Shown here: positions 53,423 through 62,306 of the stretch, piece by piece
How the letters are laid out: every line of letters starts with the position of its first letter
Numbering within the stretch: position 1 is the first letter of the stretch
Assembly: GCA_029782215.1 (NCBI GenBank)
Contig: JAKOVD010000127.1
Span: 124,001 to 188,000, forward strand
DNA length: 64,000 bases
Direction of reading: 5' to 3'
Source of the DNA: Chloroflexota bacterium
GTDB lineage: Bacteria > Chloroflexota > Anaerolineae > J102
The notes under the pieces: generated by a model
What the model was told of the DNA's origin: nothing
The model's input: only the letters and a program-made list of their open reading frames with translations
The model's database searches: none
Program-made: the position numbers and the translations under genes

Positions 53423-53436
53423 GATATCATGATATC
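53423..53436. promoter_or_regulatory. higBA operator palindrome GATATCATGATATC
   Basis: A perfect 14-bp palindrome directly abutting the higB GTG start. HigA-type antitoxins bind such palindromes for autorepression. It lies about 13 nt upstream of the stop codon of the preceding Tm-1-like gene. Confidence 0.65.
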
Positions 53437-53448
53437 ACGGAACGCGTG

Positions 53449-54720
53449 CTATGACAATGGAACCAGGTCTTCGTCGTTAGCGGCTTGAGTCAGCATGAGC
53501 TGAACAAAGAGGTCCGCCACTTCCACCCCAAACACGGGGTCATTGACGTGGCGCTCGTAGGTCAGGACCGGGATATCGGGGCGAATCTCCTTGCGTACGA
53601 CGTCCAGGAAGGCGGCGTCGGCCTCGGGGTTCCAGAAAACACCGCCGGGGACATTGGGTATCGACAGCCCTTGCGTCGGGACCGCCACCACCACCGGCGC
53701 CTTCGCCAGGTTCAGACGGCTGGCGAAGATGTGGCCCAGCTCGACCATCTCTTCGGGAGTCGCCCGCACCAGTGTGTACTCCGGGTTGTGGTCGTAGACC
53801 GGCCTTCCCTGCAGGGCCTGCGGAATGCCGCCGGCATGAAACACGCAGAAGTCGATGCAGCCGGGGACCACGACCTGTGGGATGCCTGCCAGACCGACCC
53901 GCTTGAGGCGGTCCGGCCCCCCGTCGTGAATGCCGCCCGTCATGGGGTCGAAGATCTCGTTGGTGGTGTAGTCGATGACGCCGATGAACTGCCCCGCCTC
54001 CGCCAGCTCCTCCATCGCCGGACCGCCGACGCCGTTGGAGTGGAAGATCACCGCCTCGTAGCCCACCTCCGCCAGTCTGTCCTTGAGCGCCATCACCGCC
54101 TTGGTGGTGTTGCCCAGCATGGTCACGGCCACGTAGCGTCCCTGCGGGTCGGGGGGCGGCAGCTCATGCCCATGCTCGACCAGGCCCTTGAGCGCCGCCG
54201 CTACGTTGTCAAAGATCGTGGTGGCGATGGGGTTCAGCCCCAGGATGTCCACCACGGAGTGAACGACCATGATGTCACTGGTGCCCACCATGGGGTCAAA
54301 ATAGTGCTTGCCCGAGGCAATGGGCGAAACCAACACCTTGGGCACGCCCAACGGGAGCTGCATCATCGTCGCCGCGCCCATCACCGCGCCCTCGGCCCCG
54401 CCCATGCTGACCACCGCGCCCACCTTGCCCTGCTGGTGCCACTGCCGCACCAACGCCTTGAGCGCCTCGCGCATTCCGGCCACGGCCTTGCCGCGGCTGC
54501 CCGCATTGCGGAGCTGCTCGATGGTGGAGCCGCCGTAGACGGCTGCTTGCGCCCGGCTCACGTCATGGTCGGGGTCCAACACGATGCCGATCGGCTCGCC
54601 CAGGATGCCCGAGTCAATGACGCTGGTGGTCAACCCCAGGGCCCGCAGCCGGTCGCGCAGATAGCCGATCTCGGCGCCCTTGGTGTCCAGCGTGCCGATA
54701 ATGAGGACGCGCTTTTCCAT
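53449..54720 (-). CDS. Tm-1-like ATP-binding domain protein (UPF0261), copy 2
   Basis: 423 residues, paralogous to the protein at 44506-45714: LIIGTLDTKGAEIGYLRDRL at the start, STIEQLRNAGSRGKAVAGM, VVSMGGAEGAVMGAATMMQL, VHSVVDILGLNPIA, and the end GGVFWNPEADAAFLDVV with NDPVFGVEVADLFV. Shared motifs with copy 1 include GTLDTKG/GALDTKG and FW(N/D)PxADxA. Unlike copy 1 it has no PEP-hydrolase-family gene beside it. Its 3' end is separated from higB by 26 nt. ATP binding is known from plant Tm-1; the bacterial substrate is unknown. Confidence 0.88.
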   Translation of the reverse strand: MEKRVLIIGTLDTKGAEIGYLRDRLRALGLTTSVIDSGILGEPIGIVLDPDHDVSRAQAAVYGGSTIEQLRNAGSRGKAVAGMREALKALVRQWHQQGKVGAVVSMGGAEGAVMGAATMMQLPLGVPKVLVSPIASGKHYFDPMVGTSDIMVVHSVVDILGLNPIATTIFDNVAAALKGLVEHGHELPPPDPQGRYVAVTMLGNTTKAVMALKDRLAEVGYEAVIFHSNGVGGPAMEELAEAGQFIGVIDYTTNEIFDPMTGGIHDGGPDRLKRVGLAGIPQVVVPGCIDFCVFHAGGIPQALQGRPVYDHNPEYTLVRATPEEMVELGHIFASRLNLAKAPVVVAVPTQGLSIPNVPGGVFWNPEADAAFLDVVRKEIRPDIPVLTYERHVNDPVFGVEVADLFVQLMLTQAANDEDLVPLS

Positions 54721-54729
54721 GAGGTTTCA

Positions 54730-54822
54730 GGTTGAGAGTTGAGTGCGGCTGGTTGCAGATGGCAGATAGCCGGTAGGAATGCACCCACCTGCTGCCTGCC
54801 ACCTGCTACCTGCTACCTGCCG
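54730..54822. repeat. Short tandem and inverted repeats upstream of Tm-1-like copy 2
   Basis: ACCTGCT/ACCTGCC heptamers recur at 54786-54820, preceded by GGCAGAT units, and ATAGCCGG (54765-54772) is inverted as CCGGCTAT at 54820-54827, giving a hairpin in the transcript just before the Tm-1-like gene. Confidence 0.65.
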
Positions 54823-54823
54823 G

Positions 54824-55711
54824 CTATTTGATCAACGGTAGCAATGTCTCGGCGCACTTGGCGACCTGAGAGCTGTAGAACTTCTCGGTCAACAGGCTGG
54901 AGCCGTGATCCTCGATGAACTTGAGCTGCTCGGCGCTGATGTTCACCGGGTTCCGCTCGATGGCCTCCGGGAACGGGTTGGCCGGGGTGCGGTCGATCGG
55001 CGCCACGAACTCGACGGTCAGAGCGCCATCGTAGCCGACTTCCTTCAGGGTGCTGACAACGGCCGCCCAGTTGATGGCGCCCATGCCGCAGGCGAGCCGG
55101 TTGTTGTCGGCGACATGGAAATCCACCAGGCGCGGGCCGGTTCTGCGGATGGCCCCCAGCATGTCGGCCTCTTCGATGTTGATGTGGAAGGCGTCAAGGC
55201 AGACGCCGCACTCCGGGCCGACCGCTTCCGCCAGGGCCAGGGCCTGGTCATGGCGGCTGATGAAGTAGGTCTCGAAGCGGTTGAGGGGCTCCAGCGCTAG
55301 CTTGACCCCCGACTTCAGGCCGTGGGCGTAGACTTCCTGGAGACCTTCGACCGCCCAGGCCCACTCCTTCTCGGGGGTCGAATCGGGGTTCACCTTGCCC
55401 ACCGTGCCCGGTACGATGGTCATCTCACCACCGTCAAGCTCCTTGACCATGGTGATGCAGTCTTTGACGTACTTGACGGTGCGCGCCCGGGTCGCCTCGT
55501 CGGCCGAGGGGAAGTTGAGGCCCGGGAACATGAGGGTGACAGAGCCCCAGCAGCGCAGACCGTGGTCTTTGAGCAGCTTGCGCACTTCCTTCGTGTCGTA
55601 CTTCTCCGGCTCGCCGCTGATCTCGATGCTCTCGTAGCCATACTTCGCGAGGCGGGCGATGGTGACTTCGACAGGCTCGGCTCGCATCCAGTTGTGCATG
55701 GAAAGATGCAT
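54824..55711 (-). CDS. Sugar phosphate isomerase/epimerase, copy 3
   Basis: 295 residues, xylose-isomerase-like TIM barrel: YESIEISGEPEKYDT, LRCWGSVTLMFPGLN, MTIVPGTVGKVNP, KLALEPLNRFETYFISR, GVCLDAFHINIEEAD, FHVADNNRLACGMGAINW and TVEFVAP. EPLNRFETYFI is close to the metal-site segment of hydroxypyruvate isomerase and D-psicose/tagatose epimerase types. AGGAGG serves as ribosome site. It precedes Tm-1-like copy 2 on the minus strand. Confidence 0.87.
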   Translation of the reverse strand: MHLSMHNWMRAEPVEVTIARLAKYGYESIEISGEPEKYDTKEVRKLLKDHGLRCWGSVTLMFPGLNFPSADEATRARTVKYVKDCITMVKELDGGEMTIVPGTVGKVNPDSTPEKEWAWAVEGLQEVYAHGLKSGVKLALEPLNRFETYFISRHDQALALAEAVGPECGVCLDAFHINIEEADMLGAIRRTGPRLVDFHVADNNRLACGMGAINWAAVVSTLKEVGYDGALTVEFVAPIDRTPANPFPEAIERNPVNISAEQLKFIEDHGSSLLTEKFYSSQVAKCAETLLPLIK

Positions 55712-55828
55712 GGTTGTTGTTCCTCCTGGGAATGGTGATGGGGAGTGATGAAATGGACTGTTCAGGGTGCCGGCGGCGGGCCGGGGTGCGGTTCGCCGCC
55801 AACAGCCGCTAGCAGCAAAGCGACGGGG

Positions 55829-56932
55829 TCAGGCCAGTTGTTCGGCCAGCAGCTCGTACAGGCCGCGCACCTGCAGGCCATAGCGCGGGGCCATGGGGGT
55901 GAGCAGCGCCAGGTCGCCTGGCGCCTCGGTGATGGCCACGCTGGCGCCCGCCTTCTTGGCATCCTCCAAGCGGGCGGCAGCCAGCATCATGGCCACATAG
56001 GGGAAGGTGAACTGGAGAGCGGTGGCGCCTGCCGGGTGAGCGCGCTCCTTGCGCCAGAACGGCTCGCAGCGCGGGCCGGACATGACCGCGTCCAACAGCG
56101 TCCGCGGCGCCTGCCACCGGCCATCCAGGCGCACCGTGTGGGTCGGATCGAGATAGGCGTAGGGCGCCTGGCCGCCAGATGCCTTGAGCCGCAGCTCGCC
56201 GCGTTCCAGCCGTTCGGCCAGGAAGGCCGTCACCTCCTGCACGGCCACGCCCTCCGGCCAACCCAGACGGAGACGCTCTTTGTACAGGCGGGAGAAGGCA
56301 AAGGCATCGGCTGGCGCCAGCACCAGCAGGTGCTTGACGCCGCAGGCGCTCAGCTCGTCGAGGGTGGCCTGCGCCAGCGCACGCGCCCGATCGGGCAGCC
56401 CCAGCGAGCTGGCCAGGTAGCCGTTGCTGCGCCCGCGTCCCACCAATACGGGCTCGACGCCCACCGCCCGCAGCAGCTTCAAAGCGGCCGCCAAAGCCTG
56501 TGGCCAGCGGTGGGCCGCTTCGTCGCCAACGAAGAGCCCGATCTCCCCCGACCCTTCGGGGGCCAAAGGCGCCTTCTGCACGAAGGGATTCCCCCATTCC
56601 TCCAGCATCGCCCCCACACGATACACGCTCGCCGGCGCCTGACCCTGTGCCGCCACCACCGCCCGCGCGGCGGCAATGGCGTCGGGCAGGGGTTGGTCGG
56701 TGACACAGTGAGCCTGGCAGGTGCCGCAGTCGGCGCAGTGGTAGAGAGCCGCCGCCGTGTCGGCGTTCCAGGTGATCACGCCGCGCTGCACCGAGGCGAT
56801 GGTCATGCCCCAGCCGTGCGGCGTCAGAGTTTCCAGCATCAGCACGTGCCCCACGGGGCAGACGTGCCGGCACATCAGGCAATAGCGGCAGTTGTCGGTC
56901 GCCGAACCGGTATCAGGTGATTCGAGTTGCAT
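55829..56932 (-). CDS. Fe-S subunit of an FAD-linked oxidase (GlcF-like) with degenerate CCG domains
   Basis: 367 residues. Two 4Fe-4S motifs near the N-terminus are intact (CRYCLMCRHVCPVGH and CADCGTCQAHC). The rest follows the heterodisulfide-reductase/GlcF plan, where two cysteine-rich CCG domains normally hold a further cluster, but the expected CCG and paired cysteines are missing (LAPADAFAF, GPRCEPFWRK). It is the electron-acceptor partner of the FAD subunit, whose stop codon is 1 nt before its ATG. The substrate is inferred to be a 2-hydroxy acid or an aldonate. Confidence 0.85.
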   Translation of the reverse strand: MQLESPDTGSATDNCRYCLMCRHVCPVGHVLMLETLTPHGWGMTIASVQRGVITWNADTAAALYHCADCGTCQAHCVTDQPLPDAIAAARAVVAAQGQAPASVYRVGAMLEEWGNPFVQKAPLAPEGSGEIGLFVGDEAAHRWPQALAAALKLLRAVGVEPVLVGRGRSNGYLASSLGLPDRARALAQATLDELSACGVKHLLVLAPADAFAFSRLYKERLRLGWPEGVAVQEVTAFLAERLERGELRLKASGGQAPYAYLDPTHTVRLDGRWQAPRTLLDAVMSGPRCEPFWRKERAHPAGATALQFTFPYVAMMLAAARLEDAKKAGASVAITEAPGDLALLTPMAPRYGLQVRGLYELLAEQLA

Positions 56933-56933
56933 G

Positions 56934-58367
56934 TTAGAACCCCGTCTTGCCCGGATTCATGATGTGGTTGGGATCGATGGTCTGCTTGAGCCGGAGCATG
57001 AAGGGCCAGGCATCCCCGTACTGGCGCCGCATGAACCGCGCCAGCTTCAAACCCACACCGTGGTGTTCATTGATCATGCCGCCGTTCTCCATGGCGGCGG
57101 TCATCGCCGTGTTCCAGATGCGGTTGTGAATCCGCAGCGCCTCCTCGGCGTCCTTAGGCGGTTCCTCCATGACAAAGCGCGAGTAGAGCATCACCCCCCA
57201 GTGGAACCAGTGGGAGAAGTGGCCGATATACTGCACGTTCCACTTCTTGTAACCCTCTTCCACCGCCTTCTTCTGTGCCCAGTACAGCTTCTCGATCTTG
57301 TCGTAGGTGGACACGGTTTCGGTCGTGCCGTACATCCACGGCAGGTGCAGACCCTTGGGCGGGTAGTAGAAGTCGTAGCGATGGTTCCACCAGCGCTCGC
57401 CTGGCTCGCGGCCCAAGTCACGTGCCCCCAGCTCGGAGCAGATGGCCATCGCCTTCTGCTCCTGCAGGGCGGCGATGTCGGCGTCGCCGTCAAAGCCGAT
57501 GACCATGTAGGCGCCTTCCAGCTCCAGCCCCAACACCCGGCGCACCTGCGACAGCGTGGAATGCTGGTCGTAGAGCCGGATGACGAGAGGATTCAGCCGC
57601 CGTGTCATCATCAGGCGCCCCGCCTCCAGGGCATTGCCCAGGTTCTCGAACAGGACGGCCCTCAGCAGCCTGGCCTCCGGCAGGTAGTCCACCTGCATGG
57701 TCGCCTCGGTGATCACACCGAACGTCCCTTCGGCGCCCAGGAACAGCCGCTGCCAGTCCGGACCGGACGCGTGCTGCGGCACCGGCGGCGTGCGGATAAT
57801 CTCGCCCGTGGGCAGCACGATCTGCATCGCCATCACCATGTCCTCGGCCTTACCGTACTTGGTGCTGATCGTGCCCGTCCCGCGGGGCGCCAGGTAGCCG
57901 CCCAGGGTGGCGCAGTTGGCCGAGGCCGGATAGTGCGGCAGGGTCAGCCCTTTCTCGTTCAGCGCCCACTCCAACTGCGTGCCGTTGATCCCGGCCTGGG
58001 CGGTGATCGTCAGCGACTTCTCGTCGATCTCGATCACCTTGTTCAGCCGCTTGAGGTCCAGCATGATGCCGCCAAAGATCGGCAGGGCGCCGCCCTGGGT
58101 GCCGGAGCCGCCGCCCCAGGGAATCACCGGGATGCGGTACTTGTTGGCCACCAGCATGATCTCGGCGATCTGCTCTGGCGAGGCAGGGTGGACGATGTAG
58201 TCGGGCGGCATCAGGGGCTGGCCGCGGTCGAGCCACATCTGTGGCATCCACGACCAGTCGGTCGAATAGACGAGCTGAGAGGTTTCGTCGGTGCGGATGT
58301 AGTCAGCGCCGACGATCTCCTCCAGCTCTGAGCGAATCATCTCATTTCGGAACTTCGCAGAATTCAT
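56934..58367 (-). CDS. FAD-binding oxidase of the GlcD/D-lactate dehydrogenase family
   Basis: 477 residues. Residues 30-220 are the PCMH FAD-binding domain (SPEQIAEIMLVANKYRIPVI, then PWGGGSGTQGGALPIFGGI); the C-terminal half is the FAD-oxidase_C domain, ending IDPNHIMNPGKTG, the conserved finish. It oxidises 2-hydroxy acids such as glycolate or D-lactate, passing electrons to the Fe-S partner directly downstream. Start ATG at 58367 follows GAGGAAGC. It is followed by the GlcF-like gene with a 1-nt gap, so the two are co-expressed. Confidence 0.9.
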   Translation of the reverse strand: MNSAKFRNEMIRSELEEIVGADYIRTDETSQLVYSTDWSWMPQMWLDRGQPLMPPDYIVHPASPEQIAEIMLVANKYRIPVIPWGGGSGTQGGALPIFGGIMLDLKRLNKVIEIDEKSLTITAQAGINGTQLEWALNEKGLTLPHYPASANCATLGGYLAPRGTGTISTKYGKAEDMVMAMQIVLPTGEIIRTPPVPQHASGPDWQRLFLGAEGTFGVITEATMQVDYLPEARLLRAVLFENLGNALEAGRLMMTRRLNPLVIRLYDQHSTLSQVRRVLGLELEGAYMVIGFDGDADIAALQEQKAMAICSELGARDLGREPGERWWNHRYDFYYPPKGLHLPWMYGTTETVSTYDKIEKLYWAQKKAVEEGYKKWNVQYIGHFSHWFHWGVMLYSRFVMEEPPKDAEEALRIHNRIWNTAMTAAMENGGMINEHHGVGLKLARFMRRQYGDAWPFMLRLKQTIDPNHIMNPGKTGF

Positions 58368-58388
58368 TGCTTCCTCGAGTGCGACTTG

Positions 58389-58421
58389 AGGTGCGACGCA
58401 CTTTCAATGTGCGTCGCACCT
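58389..58421. other. 13-bp perfect hairpin between the XylA-like and FAD oxidase genes
   Basis: AGGTGCGACGCAC (58389-58401) and its complement (58409-58421) flank a 7-nt loop just after the XylA-like gene's stop codon. There is no U-run, so it is not a standard terminator; it could be a processing or regulatory hairpin. Confidence 0.7.
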
Positions 58422-58424
58422 GTC

Positions 58425-59459
58425 TCATCTACCTGTCAACGCGTTCAGAATCAGCCAATCCAATTCTTCATAATCCCGGCTCGCCCGCAGCGCCTCCACC
58501 TGGGAACGGTCGAGATTGCGGGACACCTCGACCAGGCGCAGGAACAGCGCCAGGCTGTTGCGCAGGTGTTTGGTGGCTACGTCAGCCGGCTGCGTCCGCA
58601 GCGCCTTCACGTCGAGGCCCACCATGCCCTTCTCCCAGAAGCGGTTCTCGTCCAGCACCCGCACCTGGTTGAAAGCCCGGCGCAGGTCCACGGCCCCAAA
58701 AGCCCGATCCTGGTCGAACTTGAGTCCGTTCTGGTCGTTCAGATGCACGCTCCACAGCTTGTCAAAGGCAAGCGCAAAGGCCATTTCATCCGAAGGGTCC
58801 AGGCCGGCCAGGACGGCATGGGCTGATTCCACCAGGGCGCCCACGCGGGCCGGGTCCTTGGCCTGGAAGCCCATCGCCACGGCGTGGCCGATGGTGGGCA
58901 GGTAGGCCATATCCATGGGCTCGTTGGGCTTGGGCTCGATAGCGATGCGCAGGTCCTTGTCGTAGTCCAGCAGCATGTTGACGGTGTCCAGGAGCAGGTG
59001 CGTCGCCTTGACGGCGTCCTTCGCCTCGCGCAGGTAGGTGCCCTCACGGGCCAACCACAGCACCATCAGGTTCGTGCCAAGCTCCCTGCCGATATCGGCG
59101 GTCTTCTTGGCGCGTTCACGCGCGTAGGTGCGGATGGCCGGATCGTTGGCCGTGAAGCCACCGTCGATCGTGCTGGGATGCTCCCACAACCGTGGGGCGA
59201 CGAACTCCGCCACCAGACCATGGTCGGCCAGGAGCTGTCGCATCGCCCGCGCCTCTTTGGCAATGGCCGCCGGCCCCAGATCATGCAGGTCGGGCACGGC
59301 GTCGTCGTCGTGGAACTGCATGGCGTCGTAGCCCAGTTCCTTGAGCGCCGCCAGCTTGGTGGCAAAAGGCACGCTGGGCCGCACCGCGGGGCCGAATGGA
59401 TCGCCCCCCTCACTAATGTTCCAGGGGCCAAACGAAAATTGATAGCCGTATTTGTTCAT
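58425..59459 (-). CDS. Xylose isomerase-like TIM-barrel protein (XylA paralogue)
   Basis: 344 residues, starting KYGYQFSFGPWNISEGGDPFG, close to the class-I XylA opening [17 protein letters not shown] of the gene at 61117. It has the XylA-type active-site His50 in QFHDDDAVP, the lysine/Glu segment IAIEPKPNEP and the later VHLNDQNG. It is shorter than xylA (388) and differs in the 200-260 region, so it may isomerise another aldose or a deoxy-sugar. It lies downstream of xylB, separated by a four-copy palindrome. Confidence 0.85.
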   Translation of the reverse strand: MNKYGYQFSFGPWNISEGGDPFGPAVRPSVPFATKLAALKELGYDAMQFHDDDAVPDLHDLGPAAIAKEARAMRQLLADHGLVAEFVAPRLWEHPSTIDGGFTANDPAIRTYARERAKKTADIGRELGTNLMVLWLAREGTYLREAKDAVKATHLLLDTVNMLLDYDKDLRIAIEPKPNEPMDMAYLPTIGHAVAMGFQAKDPARVGALVESAHAVLAGLDPSDEMAFALAFDKLWSVHLNDQNGLKFDQDRAFGAVDLRRAFNQVRVLDENRFWEKGMVGLDVKALRTQPADVATKHLRNSLALFLRLVEVSRNLDRSQVEALRASRDYEELDWLILNALTGR

Positions 59460-59480
59460 CGGTCATCCTCACTGCGAGTG

Positions 59481-59562
59481 AGAAGTTCGACTTCTGGGAG
59501 AAGTCGAGCTTCTGTGCTTCATATCCAAGAGAAAGTCGACTTCTGCGAGAAGTCGAACTTCT
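59481..59562. repeat. Four-copy 15-bp palindrome array AGAAGTYGACTTCT type
   Basis: Copies of AGAAGTTCGACTTCT, AGAAGTCGAGCTTCT, AGAAAGTCGACTTCT and AGAAGTCGAACTTCT begin at 59481, 59499, 59530 and 59548. They form two pairs, each with 18-bp internal spacing. The array fills the spacer between xylB and the XylA-like gene and lies directly in front of the latter's start codon. Confidence 0.8.
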
Positions 59563-59572
59563 GAGCGACTTT

Positions 59573-61069
59573 CTAGAGCGCCGCAATCGCCCTGAACTCA
59601 GGCGCCAGGGCGGGATAGAGGGCCTGGTAGCGGGGGTAGTACTGCTGGTAGACCTCCATCTGGCTGGAGGGCAGCGTCTGCCCGGTGATGGCGATGGCTG
59701 CTGCACAGGCTGCGTCTACGTCCGTCCATAGGCCCGCGCCCACGCCCGCCAGCAGCGCGGCGCCAAACGCCGCGCCTTCGGTCGTGTTCACTGTGACCAG
59801 CTCGACGCCCAGCACGTCCGCCATGATCTGCCGCCACAAGGGGCTCTTGGCGCCGCCGCCAGAAATGCGCACCTGGCGGATGGCGCCCAACCCTGCGTTT
59901 TGGATCAGGGTGAAACTGTCCTTGATGCCATAGGCCACGCCCTCGAGCACGGCCCTTGTCATATGGGCGCGACCGTGACGCAGGGTCAGGCCCACCCATG
60001 CCGCCCGCGCCAGCGGGTCGGGATGGGGGGTGCGTTCGCCGCTGAGGTAGGGCAGGAAGAACAGCCCCTCGCTGCCCGCCGGCGCTTCGGCGGCCTCGGC
60101 GGTCAGGCTATCAAAGCTGACCTCGGCGGCCAGGGCGTCGTGATACCACTGCAGGCTGCCGGCGGCGCTGAGCATCACGCCCATGAAGTGCCACCGTCCC
60201 GGCGCCGCGTGGCAAAAGGCGTGCAGACGGCCTTCAGGCTCGATCAGGGGTGACTCGGTGGCGGCAAAGACCACCCCGGACGTGCCCAGGGTCAGGGCGA
60301 TGATGCCCGGTTCCACCGCGCCCACCCCCACGGCCTGCGCCGCCTGGTCGCCGCCGCCGCCCACGACCGGTGTGCCGGTCACGAGTCCGGTGACGGCTGC
60401 TGCCTCGGCGCTGACGCGTCCTGTCACCTCGGGGCCCTCGTAAGTCGGCGGCAGCCACTCGGCAGGGATGCCCAGGGCTGCCAGCACTTCCGGCGACCAG
60501 TTGCGGGTCTTGAGATCGAAGAGAATGGTGCCCGCCCCGTCGGCCTTGTCCATGGCGTAGTCGCCGGTCAGCTTGTAGCGGACGTAGTCCTTGGGCAGCA
60601 GAATATGCCGACCCCGGGCGTAGAGTTCGGGTTCATTCTGCTGCACCCACAGGACCTTGGGCGCCGTGAAGCCCGTCAGGGCGTCGTTGCCGGTGATCTG
60701 GATCAGCCGCTCCCGGCCCAGGCGAGCACGGATCTCGTCACACTGGGCGCCCGTGCGCTGGTCGTTCCACAGGATCGCCGGGCGCAGCACTTCGCCGGCG
60801 GCATCCATAAGCACCAGGCCATGCATCTGTCCTGTCAGGCCGATGGCGGCAATTTCGTGGCCGCGCGTACCGGTGTCGGTCAGCACCTCCCGGATGCTCT
60901 GGACGATTCCCTCCCACCAGTCCGCCGGTGCTTGTTCGGACCACAGCGGCTTCGGCGTCGAGAGCGACAGCGCAGTCGTGGCGCTGCCGGCGACCTCACC
61001 GCGGCTGTCGATGAGCAGCGCCTTGGCGCCTGTGGTGGAGATATCGATGCCAAGCAGGTAGTTCGCCAT
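59573..61069 (-). CDS. xylB: Xylulokinase
   Basis: 498 residues, FGGY-family carbohydrate kinase. N-terminal domain starts LLGIDISTTGAKALLID with the phosphate loop; IGLTGQMHGLVLMD is the family xylulose-binding segment, and SGGGAKSPLWRQIMADV is the C-terminal ATP-binding motif with GVAYGIKDSF nearby. It phosphorylates D-xylulose to D-xylulose 5-phosphate after XylA. AGAGGG is the ribosome site. It follows xylA across a short palindromic spacer. Confidence 0.93.
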   Translation of the reverse strand: MANYLLGIDISTTGAKALLIDSRGEVAGSATTALSLSTPKPLWSEQAPADWWEGIVQSIREVLTDTGTRGHEIAAIGLTGQMHGLVLMDAAGEVLRPAILWNDQRTGAQCDEIRARLGRERLIQITGNDALTGFTAPKVLWVQQNEPELYARGRHILLPKDYVRYKLTGDYAMDKADGAGTILFDLKTRNWSPEVLAALGIPAEWLPPTYEGPEVTGRVSAEAAAVTGLVTGTPVVGGGGDQAAQAVGVGAVEPGIIALTLGTSGVVFAATESPLIEPEGRLHAFCHAAPGRWHFMGVMLSAAGSLQWYHDALAAEVSFDSLTAEAAEAPAGSEGLFFLPYLSGERTPHPDPLARAAWVGLTLRHGRAHMTRAVLEGVAYGIKDSFTLIQNAGLGAIRQVRISGGGAKSPLWRQIMADVLGVELVTVNTTEGAAFGAALLAGVGAGLWTDVDAACAAAIAITGQTLPSSQMEVYQQYYPRYQALYPALAPEFRAIAAL

Positions 61070-61088
61070 TCGGGTACCCTCTTTGGGT

Positions 61089-61116
61089 GTTGAACGTTGA
61101 ACGTTCAGCGTTCAAC
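61089..61116. other. 28-bp near-perfect palindrome between xylA and xylB
   Basis: GTTGAACGTTGAAC is followed at once by GTTCAGCGTTCAAC, a 14+14-bp inverted repeat with one mismatch and no loop, starting right after the xylA stop codon. It may be an operator or a processing site. Confidence 0.7.
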
Positions 61117-62283
61117 CTATCTGACGCCGAGCAAAACCTCGATCGTCAACTGGTCCAGTCGCTCGTAGGCAAGCCCGCGGGCGCCCAACGCCACACGGTC
61201 GAACGCCGCGGCCTTCAAGGCCCTGGCCTTGTCCCGGCTGTAGGCGCCTGTGTACGGCGCCATAGCGCCGTCGTCGGCATTGATCTCCTTGACCAGGGCG
61301 GCGATCTCGGCATCCTGATTCCACGCCGCCGCCTTCTCCTTCAGGATCAGGTACGTGCGCATGCAGCCCCGGGCAAAGTCCCGGACGCCTTCGTAGTCCT
61401 CCGTGCGATAGGCGTGGGCATCGAAGTGCCTGCTGCCGCCGTAGCCCACGTCTTCCAGGAACTTGACCAGGAAAAAGGCGCTCTTGAGATTGACGGCGCC
61501 AAAGCGGAAGTCCTGGTCATAGCGACCAAAGGCCTGGTCATTCAGATCGATGTGGAACAGCTTACCCGTCTCCCAGGCTTGGGCGACACCGTGCAGGAAG
61601 TTCAGACCCGCCATGTGCTCGTGCGCCACCTCGGGGTTGACGCCGACCATCTCAGGATGGTCAAGAGACTCGATGAAGGCCAATATATGGCCGGTGGTCG
61701 AGTTGTACATGTCCCCGCGCGGCTCGTTGGGCTTTGCCTCCAGCGCAAACTTGAGGTCATAGCCCTGGTCGATGGCGTACTCGCACAGGAAGTTCATCGC
61801 CTCGCGCGTGCGCTTGATGGCGGCGATGGGGTCCTTGGCAGCGTCGGTCTCCACCCCTTCACGGCCGCCCCAGAAGACGTACACCCTGGCGCCGAGTTCC
61901 GCGCCCAGGTCGATGGCGTGCATCGTCTTCTGCAGCGCATAGGCGCGCACGCGCGGGTCATTGGCTGAGAAGGCGCCATCCTTGAAAGCCGGATCGGAGA
62001 ACAGATTGGTCGTCGCCATGGGCACCACCAGGCCCGTGGCGGCCAGCGCCTCCTTGAACTCGGCCACAATGCGGTCGCGTTCGGCAACGGTGGCGTCGAT
62101 GGGAACCAGGTCGTTGTCGTGCAGGTTGACGCCGTAGGCGCCCACCTCTGCCAGCAAATGAACGATTTCGACGGGTGAAAGCTTGTGGCGGACCGGCTCG
62201 CCAAAGGGATCGCGGCCGATATTGCCGACAGTCCAAAGGCCAAAAGTGAATTTGTGCTCGGGTTTGGGTTGATAGCTGGGCAT
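61117..62283 (-). CDS. xylA: Xylose isomerase, class I (Actinobacteria type)
   Basis: 388 residues. Isomerises D-xylose to D-xylulose. Class-I XylA marks: [19 protein letters not shown], catalytic His55 with Asp58 in NLHDNDLVP, the lysine segment [30 protein letters not shown] and FHIDLNDQ. The length (about 388) matches the short Streptomyces-type enzyme. GGGAG serves as ribosome site. It is preceded by a membrane-protein gene and followed by xylB, forming a xylose-utilisation core inside a larger sugar-acid island. Confidence 0.95.
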   Translation of the reverse strand: MPSYQPKPEHKFTFGLWTVGNIGRDPFGEPVRHKLSPVEIVHLLAEVGAYGVNLHDNDLVPIDATVAERDRIVAEFKEALAATGLVVPMATTNLFSDPAFKDGAFSANDPRVRAYALQKTMHAIDLGAELGARVYVFWGGREGVETDAAKDPIAAIKRTREAMNFLCEYAIDQGYDLKFALEAKPNEPRGDMYNSTTGHILAFIESLDHPEMVGVNPEVAHEHMAGLNFLHGVAQAWETGKLFHIDLNDQAFGRYDQDFRFGAVNLKSAFFLVKFLEDVGYGGSRHFDAHAYRTEDYEGVRDFARGCMRTYLILKEKAAAWNQDAEIAALVKEINADDGAMAPYTGAYSRDKARALKAAAFDRVALGARGLAYERLDQLTIEVLLGVR

Positions 62284-62306
62284 GGAAGGCTCCCGATAAG
62301 GATGTC

